64,000 nt of DNA from Lewinellaceae bacterium (GCA_016710765.1 JADJUJ010000003.1:562536-626535); one strand, 5' to 3'; shown: positions 37,910-47,142, counted from the stretch's first letter. Program-made: numbers and translations. Notes: a model not told the origin generated them from the sequence alone.

Positions 37910-38998
37910 TCAGTTTTCAAATCGCATGTAATAGTAAGCCGCACAGGCTCCTTCCGAGGAGACCATCGGCGCCCCCAGGGGGTTGGATGGAGTGCATTTT
38001 TTGCCAAATTGCGGGCAATCAAAGGGCTTTTTAATCCCTTTGAGTACCTGCCCGGCAATACATTCGGTGCTTTCCGGCGCCTTTTCCTGTGGAACATTGA
38101 ATTTCCGGTTGGCATCGTAGCCCGAGAGGTCATCGTTGAGTTCCCAGCCGCTCATGGGTATCGTGCCGATGCCTCGCCATTCGCGGTCGGTTACCTGGAA
38201 TGCCCGGTCGATAATGTTGCGGGCTGCCGGGTTGCCTCCGGGGCGTACCACGCGGCTGTACTGATTTTCCACCCGGTGTTCACCTTTTTCCAGTTGCCGA
38301 ACGGCCATGAGAATACCCTGAAGGAGGTCGACGGGTTCGAAGCCGGTTACCACAATCGGTATTTTGTATTGCTCAGCAATAGGGAAATATTCATCAATTC
38401 CCATAATGGTGCAAACATGGCCTGCGGCCAAAAATGCGTTTATCCTGGCTTCGGGGTCGTTCATAACGGCCTCAATGGCGGGTGGTACGAGCACGTGGGA
38501 GGTCAGGATGGAATAGTTTTTTACGCCCAGTTGGTGCGCATGAAGTACCGACATGCCATTGGCAGGGGCAGTGGTTTCAAAGCCTACGGCAAAAAATACG
38601 ACCTCCTTGTTTGGGTTGTCCTTCGCCACTTTAACCGCCTCGAGCGGGGAATATAAAATGCGTACGTCTGCGCCCGCGGCCTTGGCCTCCAGCAGGCTTT
38701 TACGCGAGCCCGGCACCCGAAGCATGTCGCCGAATGAGCACAGAATCATGTTCGGTTGTTCTGCCAGCCATATGGCTTTGTCGATCATGTGCAGCGGCGT
38801 TACACACACCGGGCAACCAGGGCCGTGCACCATATTTACCTCCGGGGGCAACAGCTGAAGGATGCCGTTTTTGACCAAACTGTGCGTCTGCCCACCACAT
38901 ACCTCCATAATGTTCCAGGGCCGCGTGGCCAGATGCCTGATTTCAGTGGCATATTGTTCAACCAGATGCGGGTCGCGGTACTCAGTGAGGTGTTTCAT
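37910..38998 (-). CDS. hypD: Hydrogenase maturation factor HypD
   Basis: Iron-sulfur protein that, with HypC, carries the Fe(CN)2CO unit. 362 residues, normal length. Conserved motifs are MEVCGGQTHSLVKNG near residue 31, VHGPGCPVCVTP near residue 57, FAVGFETTAPANGMSVLHA, GHVCTIMGI and the C-terminal Cys-rich segment with CIAGQVLKGIKKPFDCPQFG and CTPSNPLGAPMVSSEGAC. ATG at 38998. It follows the nickel transporter gene by 15 bp and precedes hypE by 6 bp. Confidence 0.97.
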   Translation of the reverse strand: MKHLTEYRDPHLVEQYATEIRHLATRPWNIMEVCGGQTHSLVKNGILQLLPPEVNMVHGPGCPVCVTPLHMIDKAIWLAEQPNMILCSFGDMLRVPGSRKSLLEAKAAGADVRILYSPLEAVKVAKDNPNKEVVFFAVGFETTAPANGMSVLHAHQLGVKNYSILTSHVLVPPAIEAVMNDPEARINAFLAAGHVCTIMGIDEYFPIAEQYKIPIVVTGFEPVDLLQGILMAVRQLEKGEHRVENQYSRVVRPGGNPAARNIIDRAFQVTDREWRGIGTIPMSGWELNDDLSGYDANRKFNVPQEKAPESTECIAGQVLKGIKKPFDCPQFGKKCTPSNPLGAPMVSSEGACAAYYYMRFEN

Positions 38999-39013
38999 GG
39001 TGCGAAAATGAGT

Positions 39014-39754
39014 TTACAAGAGCAGGTTTTCAGCAATGATGCGCAATCCAAATCCGATACACAGGAGCGATGAAAGCAGGGTCAGACTTTTTTGAAGCAG
39101 GCGATGCGATGCCATTTTTTGGGAAAATGGCAAGCTAAACAAACCACTGGCCAGCAGCATGCCGACGATGGATCCCAGGCCAAAAATGGCCATGTAGAGC
39201 ATAGAGAGCACCAGGCCATTGATTTGGCTCATCACCAGCACCACCAGGGTGCCGCTGCCGGCCAAACCGTGGATAAGCCCGATGCCATAAGCCAGCCGGT
39301 GATTTTGTGGTTTGGGGGCGAAGGTAATCCTGCTCAGATCGGCCGGCGCCTGGGTAGAAAAGGCATGCTGAAAAGGCGCCAGCAAGGGCTTGGGCTCGGG
39401 TTGTTTTTTCCAGAAATAAAGATCCTCCAAATGAAAGTGCCGGTGTATGGCCCTCCCTGTTTGAAGCAGTACGTACAGCCGGAACACACCCAGCAAAATC
39501 AGCACCAGGCCAACCGAGGCCTCGAGGTAATGGAAAACCTGTTCGCTGATCGCCACTTTGAACCCAATGATTAGTAAACCCACCAGAAAAATGGTGGAGG
39601 TATGCCCCAGGCCCCATGCAATGCCGTCTTTGATGGCCAGCCAAAGTGAGTTGCGTTTGGTGACGATATTGCTGACCGCCAGGAGGTGATCGGCCTCAAA
39701 AGCATGGGCAAAACCGACGACGGCTGCAAATAATACAGGAATTAGAGCATCCAT
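39014..39754 (-). CDS. Probable nickel transporter (UreH/NicO-like), hydrogenase-linked
   Basis: 246-residue membrane protein with about six hydrophobic helices in two groups, separated by a polar loop at about residues 105-150. The N-terminal HAFEADHLLAVSN resembles the HX4DH nickel-binding signature of NiCoT transporters, and GHTSTIFLVG and IGLIHGLAGSGTLVVLV are typical of UreH/HupE-like transporters. Its place between hypC and hypD strongly suggests that it supplies Ni2+ for hydrogenase assembly; specificity has not been shown and cobalt or another metal is possible. Confidence 0.8.
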   Translation of the reverse strand: MDALIPVLFAAVVGFAHAFEADHLLAVSNIVTKRNSLWLAIKDGIAWGLGHTSTIFLVGLLIIGFKVAISEQVFHYLEASVGLVLILLGVFRLYVLLQTGRAIHRHFHLEDLYFWKKQPEPKPLLAPFQHAFSTQAPADLSRITFAPKPQNHRLAYGIGLIHGLAGSGTLVVLVMSQINGLVLSMLYMAIFGLGSIVGMLLASGLFSLPFSQKMASHRLLQKSLTLLSSLLCIGFGLRIIAENLLL

Positions 39755-39822
39755 AATAACATTGATATGGTATTCAAATCTGGTGGTTGGGCCGGGGCCA
39801 AAATGTTAATTTGAACACCCGT

Positions 39823-40068
39823 TTATTCCAGTTCTTCCAATTCGCCGATTTGACGAAGGTAATCCAGGGTAATTTGGGCTTCATCCTCATCAATCTGGCT
39901 AATGGCTGCACCGACATGCACCAAAACATAGTCGCCAACTTTGGCATCGGGTACCAGGCTAAGGTTTACCTCGCGGTTGATGCCGCCAAAACTGACCTTC
40001 CCGCTGCGGAACGCGGGATCGGCATCGGAAAGCATGGTGATGATTTTACCAGGTATGGCCAAACACAT
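39823..40068 (-). CDS. hypC: Hydrogenase maturation chaperone HypC
   Basis: Small chaperone (81 residues) that binds HypD and then the large-subunit precursor, delivering the iron unit. It begins MCLAIPGKI with the essential Cys2, and has the GDYVLVHVGAAISQIDEDEA core typical of HypC/HupF. Follows hypB by 37 bp. Confidence 0.96.
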   Translation of the reverse strand: MCLAIPGKIITMLSDADPAFRSGKVSFGGINREVNLSLVPDAKVGDYVLVHVGAAISQIDEDEAQITLDYLRQIGELEELE

Positions 40069-40105
40069 AATATAAGGTTTGAGATGGTACAGTTAAATCG
40101 TTGAT

Positions 40106-40912
40106 TTATGCTGAAGGCCGGGCTTGCTGAATCCATTGGTACCAGGCTTCCATGCCTGTTCCTACGGTGGCAGATACTTCCAGGAATTCCAGTTTTGGAT
40201 TTACCTGAAGGGCGTAATCACGCAAGGCATTCAGGTCGAATTTCAGATAAGGCAGCAGGTCGATTTTGTTGATCACACACAAATCGGCGCTGCGGAACAT
40301 GTCTGGATATTTTATAGGCTTGTCCTCTCCTTCGGTTATGCTGATGACGACAACGCGCTTGCTTTCGCCCAGATCAAAAAGGGAAGGGCACACCAGGTTG
40401 CCTACATTTTCTATCATCACCACGCTGTTTCCTTCGGGTTGGAGCTGTCGGATGGCATCGTGGACCATGGAGGCTTCCAGGTGGCAGCCTTTTCCGGTAT
40501 TGATCTGCACAACAGCGCTTCCGGCGGCAGCAATGCGTTCGGCATCGCGGGAGGTTTGCTGATCACCTTCGATAACGGCAAAATTGATTTTACCACCTAT
40601 ATCCGTCAGTGTGCGTTCCAGCAGCGCTGTTTTACCCGAGCCGGGAGAACTCACCAGGTTGAGCGCCAGAATATCTCGTGCTTCAAAGAAACCGCGGTTC
40701 CGTTCGGCCAGCCTGTTGTTTTTATCCAGAATGTCGCGTTCCAGTTCTACCAGCGTTTTGCTGGGTTCGGGCGCCGTCATGGTTGGCGCTTGTTTTCCCT
40801 GCTGTGCGGCGGGAAGATCAAGTTTCAACCCTGTTGGTTTACCCGGTTTCTGGGCGGGTTGGAAGGCTAGAAGTGTGTGTCCGTTTCCGGAACATCCGCA
40901 GGTAGTACACAT
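40106..40912 (-). CDS. hypB: Nickel-inserting GTPase HypB
   Basis: GTPase that with HypA loads nickel into the large subunit. 268 residues. It starts MCTTCGCSGNG, a high-affinity metal site of the CxxCGC type, has a Lys/Pro/Gln-rich linker, then the G domain: SSPGSGKTALLERTL (P-loop), EGDQQTSRDAERI, the GKGCHLEASM metal-site loop that binds Ni/Zn between subunits, ENVGNLVCP, and NKIDLLPY. There is no long polyhistidine stretch, so it is not a nickel-storage form. Confidence 0.97.
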   Translation of the reverse strand: MCTTCGCSGNGHTLLAFQPAQKPGKPTGLKLDLPAAQQGKQAPTMTAPEPSKTLVELERDILDKNNRLAERNRGFFEARDILALNLVSSPGSGKTALLERTLTDIGGKINFAVIEGDQQTSRDAERIAAAGSAVVQINTGKGCHLEASMVHDAIRQLQPEGNSVVMIENVGNLVCPSLFDLGESKRVVVISITEGEDKPIKYPDMFRSADLCVINKIDLLPYLKFDLNALRDYALQVNPKLEFLEVSATVGTGMEAWYQWIQQARPSA

Positions 40913-40936
40913 AAGTATTGGTATTCGATGGTTCAG

Positions 40937-41341
40937 TTAACGAGAATGGGTAGATGCTAATGCGGGTCCGGGCATTTTGGACTCCGGATTGGCAGTGTCC
41001 TCCAAGATTAGGGAGGCGATTTGCAGTTCTTCCCCTGCCAATATTTCAATAAAATGCGATTGGCACTTCGGACAGGGGTCGTAAAATTGCGCAATTTGAA
41101 ATTCCTGCTGACACTCCGTGCACCGGGCTTTTCCAGGGATATGCTCAATATTGAGGACAGCATTTTCCAAGGGTGTGCGTTCAACTGCTGCCGACCATAA
41201 AAAGATAATAGAGTCGGTTTCGATGCCTGCGAGTTCCCCTATTTTAAGGGTGATTTCTTCTATTTGGTGGCGGTTACCCCGCCGGGCCAGCTCACTGGAT
41301 GCAGTCTCTATGATGCTGTGAATAATGGACAGTTCATGCAT
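40937..41341 (-). CDS. hypA: Nickel chaperone HypA
   Basis: Nickel-binding partner of HypB. It begins MHEL, where His2 binds Ni, and has a zinc ribbon CTEC-x13-CPKC at about residues 75-95. 134 residues; the C-terminal ~25 residues beyond the usual fold are poorly conserved. First gene of the hyp operon, transcribed away from the hydrogenase genes from a shared 170-bp intergenic region. Confidence 0.95.
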   Translation of the reverse strand: MHELSIIHSIIETASSELARRGNRHQIEEITLKIGELAGIETDSIIFLWSAAVERTPLENAVLNIEHIPGKARCTECQQEFQIAQFYDPCPKCQSHFIEILAGEELQIASLILEDTANPESKMPGPALASTHSR

Positions 41342-41397
41342 GAGGGTCTCCTTTGTTTTTGCACTTTCAAAATTCCAGGGTTTGGGCAGGGATGTAT

Positions 41398-41464
41398 ATG
41401 ATCAGGATCATGTAAAAAGTTGATACTGATCAGGAAAGGAGTGCTAAGGGTGCTTTTAACTTTA
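41398..41464 (+). promoter_or_regulatory. Putative Crp/Fnr-type double operator and -7 box of the hydrogenase operon
   Basis: ATGATCAGGATCAT (41398-41411) and TTGATACTGATCAG (41420-41433) both contain TGAT-N4-ATCA, the core of the FNR-type site TTGAT-N4-ATCAA. Their centres are 22 bp apart, two helical turns. TAACTTTA at 41457-41464 resembles the Bacteroidota -7 box, which would put the nearer site at about -41 and the other at about -63. The sites also lie 57-92 bp upstream of hypA on the other strand. This is motif reading only. Confidence 0.5.
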
Positions 41465-41512
41465 CGAACATTTCAATTTTTAGTATCATTTTATTTTTAA
41501 ACCTGATGCCCT

Positions 41513-42627
41513 ATGTCACAACGTAACGAACGACCCAGTTACTACGAAGAACTCCGGCAGCGCGGTTATTCTCGCCGCGACTTTATGAAATTCTGTGCCA
41601 CAGTTGCCGCTTACCTTGGATTGGAAGCGGGGGGTGTGGCGCAGGTGGCCAGGGCACTGGAAACAAAAGCCAGGATGCCGGTCCTTTGGATGCACTTTCA
41701 GGAATGTACCTGCTGCAGTGAAAGTTTCATTCGTTCTTCCCACCCCATCGTAGCCGATATTCTCCTGGATAAGTTGTCCCTTGATTACACCGAAACCCTG
41801 ATGGCTGCTTCCGGCCATCAGGCTGAAAAGTGTTTGCAGGATACCATGGAAAATACAAAGGCGAATACGTGTTGTGCGTCGAAGGCTCCGTTCCTACGGA
41901 GGCCGAAGGCGTTTACTGCATGATTGGCGGCCGTACGTCACTTGATATTCTCAAGGAGGTATCCGCCAACGCAAAAGCCGTCATCGCCTGGGGATCATGT
42001 GCTTCCAACGGCTGTGTACAATCGGCAAAGCCTAACCCAACGGGCGCCACGCCTATTCACAAATTGCTGAAAGGAGTGCCGTTGATTAAGGTGCCGGGCT
42101 GTCCGCCCATTGGCGAAGTCATGGCAGGTGTGCTGGTACACATCATCACCTTTGGCACGCTGCCCGAACTCGATGGCATCGGCAGGCCCAAAGCCTTTTA
42201 TTCCAAACGGGTACACGATACCTGCTACCGCCGTCCGTTCTACGATGCCGGTTTGTTTGTTGAAACCTTCGACGATGACAATGCCAAAAAAGGCTATTGC
42301 CTGTACAAAGTTGGGTGCAAAGGCCCAACCACCTACAACGCTTGCGCGGTGACCAAATGGAACAACGGAACGAGTTATCCTATCCAGTCGGGCCACGGAT
42401 GCTTCGGCTGTTCGGAAGAAAATTATTGGGATGCCGGGGCTTTGTATCTGCGCAACCAACCTTTCCCGGGCTTTGGTATCGAATCGGATGCCGATAAGGT
42501 CGGCGTAGGTGCGGCCATCGCAACCGGTGTAGGCCTTGCTGCGCATGCTGTTATGACCAATATCCGCAAATCGAAGATCATCAATGAATTGATTAAGGAA
42601 GGGAAGGAGTCGGAGAAAGATCTTTGA
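41513..42627 (+). CDS. hyaA: [NiFe]-hydrogenase small subunit, oxygen-tolerant type (one frameshift near 41849)
   Basis: Carries the FeS clusters that take electrons from the NiFe site. A Tat signal with SRRDFMKF (residues 20-27) leads it out of the cytoplasm with the large subunit. It has ECTCCSES (Cys65, 67, 68) and GSCASNGC, the six-cysteine pattern of the [4Fe-3S] proximal cluster in oxygen-tolerant enzymes such as E. coli Hyd-1. Distal and medial cluster motifs HDTCYRRPFYDAG, GCKGPTTYNAC and GHGCFGCSEENYWD are present, and a C-terminal membrane anchor (about 335-355). One missing A after ATGGAAA breaks the frame; repair restores TMEKYKGEYVLCVEG and 371 residues. Confidence 0.95.
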
Positions 42628-42751
42628 TGGGGAGAAGAAGGAGGAGGAGAAGTTGAGATGGAGGAGATGGAGGAGAAGTTGAGATGGAGGAGATGGAGGA
42701 GAAGTTGAGATGGAGGAGATGGAGGAGATGGAGGAGATGGAGGAGAGAGGG
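42628..42751 (+). repeat. Purine-only tandem repeat between hyaA and hyaB
   Basis: Almost only A and G with a few T. Three copies of a 26-bp unit (AGTTGAGATGGAGGAGATGG..., starting at 42651, 42677, 42703) are followed by 9-bp ATGGAGGAG repeats. It fills most of the 183-bp spacer. Its many GGAG motifs resemble Shine-Dalgarno sites, but the last one is about 60 bp before the hyaB ATG. Confidence 0.8.
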
Positions 42752-42810
42752 CTGGATATCGCCAGCTGCTTTTAACATCAATTGAATTCAAGATTTTAAA
42801 CTCTATTCTT

Positions 42811-44524
42811 ATGAGCGAACGTATTGTTGTCGATCCCGTAACCCGCATTGAGGGTCACCTCCGCGTAGAAGCGGACATTCAGGATGGCAAGATAGTCGAT
42901 GCCTTTTCTTCCGGCACCATGGTGCGCGGTATTGAGAAAATCCTTCGCGGCCGCGACCCACGCGACGCTTGGGCATTTGTGGGCCGTGTTTGTGGGGTTT
43001 GTACTTCTGTGCACTCCCTGGCCTCTGTTCGCTCTGTAGAGGATGCCCTGGATATTGTTATTCCGCCCAATGCAGAAATGGTGCGCAATATTATGTTCTG
43101 CACACAGTATATGCACGACCACGTGGTGCATTTTTACCACCTGCATGCACTCGATTGGGTGGATGTAGTTAGCGCGCTGAAAGCCGACCCTAAAGCCACT
43201 TCCGAAATTGCACAAAGCATTTCCAACTGGCCCAAAGCTCGCCAGGTTATTTTTCTGATTTACAAAAACGCCTGACCAAGTTTGTTGAAAGCGGTCAGCT
43301 GGGCATTTTTGCCAACGGCTATTGGGGGCACCCTGCGTATAAACTTCCACCGGAGGTGAATTTGATTGGGGTAGCGCACTACCTGGAGGCTTTGGAATGG
43401 CAAAAGGAAATTGTAAAAATTCACGCCATTTTTGGCGGTAAAACCCACACCCCAACTTCCTGGTGGGTGGTATGGCCTGCAGTATTGGTATCGACGATGT
43501 CAGCGCCATTAATGCCGAGCGACTCGCCTATGTGGAGCAGTTGCTGCACGATGCCAAGGAATTTGTGACACAGGTTTATATTCCTGATTTGCTGGCGATT
43601 GCCCCGTATTACCTCGATTGGGGCGCTATTGGCGGCGGTTTGGGCAATTACCTTGCATATGGCGACTTGCCTACCAATGGATACCGGGATCCAAGTTCTT
43701 ACAAGTTCCCAGCAGGTGCAATTTTAGATAAGGACCTCAGCAAGGTGTACGAAGTTGACCTGCGTGCAGATGCCGAAATTCAGGAGTTCATAGACCACTC
43801 CTGGTACGAATACCCCGCGAACACCAAGGGTTTGCACCCCTGGAAAGGTGAAACCGAGATCAAGTATTCCGGTCCGAAACCACCGTTTGAGCACCTGGAT
43901 ACCACCCAAAAATACAGTTACCTGAAAACGCCACGGTGGAAAGGCCATGCTATGGAGGTGGGTCCGCTCGCCCGCGTGCTGGTAGGTTATGCCAGCGGCC
44001 GCGAGGATTACAAAGCAGTGGTAGACAGCACCCTGGCCAAACTCGGTGTACCCGCTACCGCTTTGTTCTCCACGCTTGGCCGTACGGCTGCCCGTGGATT
44101 GGAATCCATTCTGATTGCCGATTGGGGGCTTGAGTTTTACGACCAACTGATCACCAACATCAAAAATGGCGATACCAGGATGGCCACCATGGATAAGTTT
44201 CAGCCCGAAAAATGGCCGGATAAAGCGCAAGGCGTAGGCCATACTGAAGCGCCGCGTGGCGCCCTGGGCCACTGGATTGTAATAGAGGACCAAAAAATAG
44301 CCAACTACCAATTGGTGGTACCCACAACCTGGAACGCTTCCCCACGGGATGGCAATGGCCAATTGTCGGCTTATGAATCGGCGCTGTTGGACACCCCGGT
44401 GGCCGATGTTAACCAACCCGTCGAGATTCTGCGGACCATTCACTCCTTCGACCCCTGCCTGGCCTGTGCCGTGCACCTGTACGATTCGGAAGGAAAGCAG
44501 GTCAGCCGGACCAGGGTAGTTTGA
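42811..44524 (+). CDS. hyaB: [NiFe]-hydrogenase large subunit (two frameshifts, near 43232 and 43450)
   Basis: Holds the NiFe(CN)2CO site that splits H2. N-terminal Ni ligands RVCGVCTSVHS (Cys61, Cys64), C-terminal DPCLACAVH followed by a 15-residue extension (LYDSEGKQVSRTRVV) that the protease removes after the His. Between them are ALDWVDVVS, GGMACSIGIDDV and PRGALGHWIVIEDQKI. One missing A near 43232 and one missing C near 43450 split the frame into three; repair restores WPKSSPGYFSDLQKRL and KTHTPNFLVGGM and gives 571 residues, normal for group 1. It forms a membrane-bound dimer with HyaA facing the periplasm. Confidence 0.95.
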
Positions 44525-44601
44525 AAAAATATTCAAAAAAATGATTGGGGTTTGGGCGATCCTTTTCCAAGGCTCAAACCCCACTTTAAAAATGCTACAT
44601 T

Positions 44602-45354
44602 ATGGCAACCCAACTTCTTCGCCGGGTATTTGTGTGGGAACTTCCGGTGCGCCTGTACCACTGGATCAATGCCCTGGCCATTGTCAGCCTTTGTATCACC
44701 GGGTACATGATCGGCAAGCCACCGGCCATACAGTTTGGTGGCGAAGCCTACGAGCGTTACTGGTTTGGGTGGATTCGCTACATCCATTTTGTCTCGGCAT
44801 ATATTTTCTTTTTCAATTTTTTGATCCGGATTTACTGGGGCTTTGTAGGGAACAAATACGCCAACTGGCGCAATTTCATCCCCACCAATAAAAAATATTT
44901 CAAGGACATGTGGATGGTGTTGAAGTACGACATTTTCCAGTTCAACAAAGGCGACCACATGGACGTAGGGCACAATGCCCTGGCGGGGTTCATTTACTTT
45001 TTAACGTTCATTGCTTTCGCCGTTCAGGCCATTACCGGTTTTGGGCTCTACGAGGCCATGAGCGGATTCTGGTTCACCAAACTTTTTGCATGGGTGCCGG
45101 TAGTTTTTGGTGGTGATTCCGGCGTGCGGAACCTGCACCATATCTTTATGTGGTTCTTCATCCTATTTGCCATGGTACACATTTACCTCGTATTCTTCCA
45201 CGATTATGTAGAGGGCCGGGGGGAAATCTCTTCCATGGGTGGCGGCTGGAAATTTATCGAAGAGGAAGCGTTTGAAAAAGAGATGATGAAGGAAAAAAAA
45301 GCAAAGAAGGAATCCACTTCAACCAAATCCCCAAAGACACCCGCTAAGCCCTGA
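44602..45354 (+). CDS. hyaC: Hydrogenase b-type cytochrome subunit
   Basis: Membrane anchor that passes electrons from the small subunit to quinone through two b haems. 250 residues with four main membrane helices. Conserved histidines are visible in VRLYHWINALAI, IRYIHFVSAYIFF, LHHIFMWFFILFAMVHIYLVFFHDY. The tail of about 30 residues is Lys/Glu/Thr-rich and likely cytoplasmic. 77 bp after hyaB and 6 bp before hyaD. Confidence 0.95.
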   Translation: MATQLLRRVFVWELPVRLYHWINALAIVSLCITGYMIGKPPAIQFGGEAYERYWFGWIRYIHFVSAYIFFFNFLIRIYWGFVGNKYANWRNFIPTNKKYFKDMWMVLKYDIFQFNKGDHMDVGHNALAGFIYFLTFIAFAVQAITGFGLYEAMSGFWFTKLFAWVPVVFGGDSGVRNLHHIFMWFFILFAMVHIYLVFFHDYVEGRGEISSMGGGWKFIEEEAFEKEMMKEKKAKKESTSTKSPKTPAKP

Positions 45355-45360
45355 CCCATT

Positions 45361-45852
45361 ATGAAAAACAAAGTCTTGTTACTTGGAATCGGAAATTACC
45401 TCATGGGCGACGAAGGCTTGGGGGTGTACATCGCCAATCGCCTGACCACCCATCCGCTCCCAGAAGGTGTAGCCGTGTTGGATGGCGGCACCAGCGGATT
45501 GCACATGATGGGTCTTATGGAGCAATACCCCGTAGTGATCATGGCCGACGCAACCTTAGACGGCCAGCCTGCCGGTACGATTCAACTGTTGGAACCGCGT
45601 TTTTCAAGCGATTTTCCCAGGGCAATGAGTACCCATGATTTGGGACTGCGGGATGTGATCGATGGTTTGACCATTATGGGCCGACTGCCTAAAATTTACT
45701 TGTACGTCGTATCGGTAGAAGAAGTGCAACCCATGACAATTGGGTTGACGCAAGCGGTCCAGGCTGCGGCAGATAAAATAATTGATGACATCCTTTTTCA
45801 AATAAAAAACAATACTTTAGCAGCCGAACCATCGGTTTCTTCTGTCCTTTAA
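45361..45852 (+). CDS. hyaD: Hydrogenase maturation protease (HyaD/HupD type)
   Basis: Endopeptidase that removes the C-terminal extension of HyaB after nickel insertion. 163 residues. GIGNYLMGDEGLGVYIANRL carries the first metal-sensing acidic residue, LDGGTSGLHMM and DATLDG the second region, and STHDLGLRDVIDGL the His. The pairing with a HyaB that still has its extension is consistent. Confidence 0.95.
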   Translation: MKNKVLLLGIGNYLMGDEGLGVYIANRLTTHPLPEGVAVLDGGTSGLHMMGLMEQYPVVIMADATLDGQPAGTIQLLEPRFSSDFPRAMSTHDLGLRDVIDGLTIMGRLPKIYLYVVSVEEVQPMTIGLTQAVQAAADKIIDDILFQIKNNTLAAEPSVSSVL

Positions 45853-45899
45853 CCCGCTGAATAAGCCTTTTTTTGAAATTATAGCCCAATTTAAACATT

Positions 45900-46496
45900 A
45901 TGGTACCCGAATTTTTAGTGCAATTGCGCGATTTCATCAGTCAACCCTGGCCCTGGTGGGTAGGGGGGCTAATGATCTCCCTGATTATGTTTCTCCTGCT
46001 TTGGTTTGGGAAAAACTTTGGTATGTCGGAGAACTTTCGCGTCATGTGTGCCGCCGATGGCGCCGATGAAACGAACGATTTTTTCAACATCAACTGGCGT
46101 GAGCAAGAGTGGAACCTGTTGGTAGCCATGGGCGCTGTTTTTGGCGGCTACATGGCTTCCCATTACTTTGCTTCTCCGGATGGAGAGGTGGCCCACGTTT
46201 CTGCAGCTACCGTAGAAAGCCTGCGCCAACTTGGCTTAGCTTTTGCAGAAGATAAAGTGCCGCTGGTACCAGATTGGTACAGTTGGACCTCGATATTTAG
46301 TCTGCGTGGATTAATCTTTATTGTAGGTGGCGGTTTTCTGGTAGGCTTTGGCGCCCGTTACGCCGGCGGCTGTACCTCCGGGCATGCCATCAGTGGTCTT
46401 TCCGCATTGGAACTCCCTTCCCTCGTTTCTGTGATCGGTTTTTTCGCTGGCGGACTTACAATGACCTACCTTATTTTCCCACTCTTGTTCAAATAA
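45900..46496 (+). CDS. YeeE/YedE-family membrane protein, first half-transporter
   Basis: 198 residues with about four hydrophobic segments. GARYAGGCTSGHAISGL is the Cys-containing signature of the YeeE/YedE (TsuA-like) family, members of which take up thiosulfate or other sulfur compounds. A long polar part (about 40-75 and 85-115) lies between helices 1 and 3. In many bacteria the family is a full-length protein; here it is split into two genes, this one and the next. 47 bp after hyaD, so possibly in the hydrogenase transcript. Function here is unknown. Confidence 0.85.
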   Translation: MVPEFLVQLRDFISQPWPWWVGGLMISLIMFLLLWFGKNFGMSENFRVMCAADGADETNDFFNINWREQEWNLLVAMGAVFGGYMASHYFASPDGEVAHVSAATVESLRQLGLAFAEDKVPLVPDWYSWTSIFSLRGLIFIVGGGFLVGFGARYAGGCTSGHAISGLSALELPSLVSVIGFFAGGLTMTYLIFPLLFK

Positions 46497-46531
46497 TTAA
46501 GGAGCCCGGAAGTTCAGGCCTGGTCGGATAA

Positions 46532-46577
46532 TCCTCCCCAACTCCTCTATCTCCTCTCCTCCACTCTCCTCTCTAAA
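46532..46577 (+). repeat. Pyrimidine-only tract between the two YeeE/YedE genes
   Basis: CTCCTCTATCTCCTCTCCTC-type repeats, the complement of the purine tracts at 42628-42751 and 58816-58935. It occupies the 95-bp spacer. Confidence 0.65.
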
Positions 46578-46591
46578 ACTCCGTTCTCACC

Positions 46592-47005
46592 ATGCGAATG
46601 TCTCGCTATATTTTCGTAGGAATTTTGCTCGGATTTACCCTGTATAAGACAGAAGCCGTGTCGTTTTTCCGAATTTTTGAAATGTTCCACTTCCAGGCTT
46701 TCCACATGTACGGCATCATTGGCACATCTGTGGTATTAGGCATGGGCATTATTTACCTGATCAAACACTTCCACATAAAATCAACGGATGGTCAGGAAAT
46801 TGTTATCAATCCCAAAGCGAAAACCTACAGGCGCTATATCATCGGCGGTTTTATTTTCGGACTGGGCTGGGCCCTGGCTGGTATTTGCCCGGCGCCGATG
46901 TTTATCCTGCTGGGTTCTGGATACACCGTACTGATTCTTTTCCTGGCATCGGCTATGCTGGGCACCTACATGTACGGGGTATTGCGCAAGCGATTGCCGC
47001 ATTGA
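46592..47005 (+). CDS. YeeE/YedE-family membrane protein, second half-transporter
   Basis: 137 residues, about four hydrophobic segments. GWALAGICPAPMFILLGSG matches the second conserved Cys motif of YeeE/YedE (typically G-G.C.GP). It probably pairs with the preceding half to form one transporter. Such two-gene pairs are known in several bacterial groups. A terminator-like hairpin follows at 47089. Confidence 0.85.
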   Translation: MRMSRYIFVGILLGFTLYKTEAVSFFRIFEMFHFQAFHMYGIIGTSVVLGMGIIYLIKHFHIKSTDGQEIVINPKAKTYRRYIIGGFIFGLGWALAGICPAPMFILLGSGYTVLILFLASAMLGTYMYGVLRKRLPH

Positions 47006-47088
47006 TCTGATTTAGGGGAATATGCCCTAATTCGGTATTTTTGAGCCAGTTGATTCCCACAACCTGGCACAGCGCAAGGCTTTTCTAC

Positions 47089-47142
47089 AAAGAACATCGA
47101 ACCTTTACATTGATTATAGTGAGGTTGGATGTTCTTTTTTTT
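47089..47142. terminator. Bidirectional terminator after the hydrogenase operon
   Basis: Stem 47089-47104 with 47122-47137, one mismatch, 17-nt loop, ending in a T9 run on the plus strand and an A-rich flank on the other. It lies between convergent genes. Confidence 0.75.

Noticed and set aside
42423..42848. Minus-strand frame rich in Pro, Ser and Leu over the purine tract
   Set aside because: It is only the complement of the tandem repeat; antisense to hyaA and without a start signal.
41840..43460. Programmed frameshifting in the hydrogenase subunits
   Set aside because: The lesions lie in ordinary homopolymers at different places, with no slippery site or stimulatory structure, and similar lesions occur in unrelated genes.
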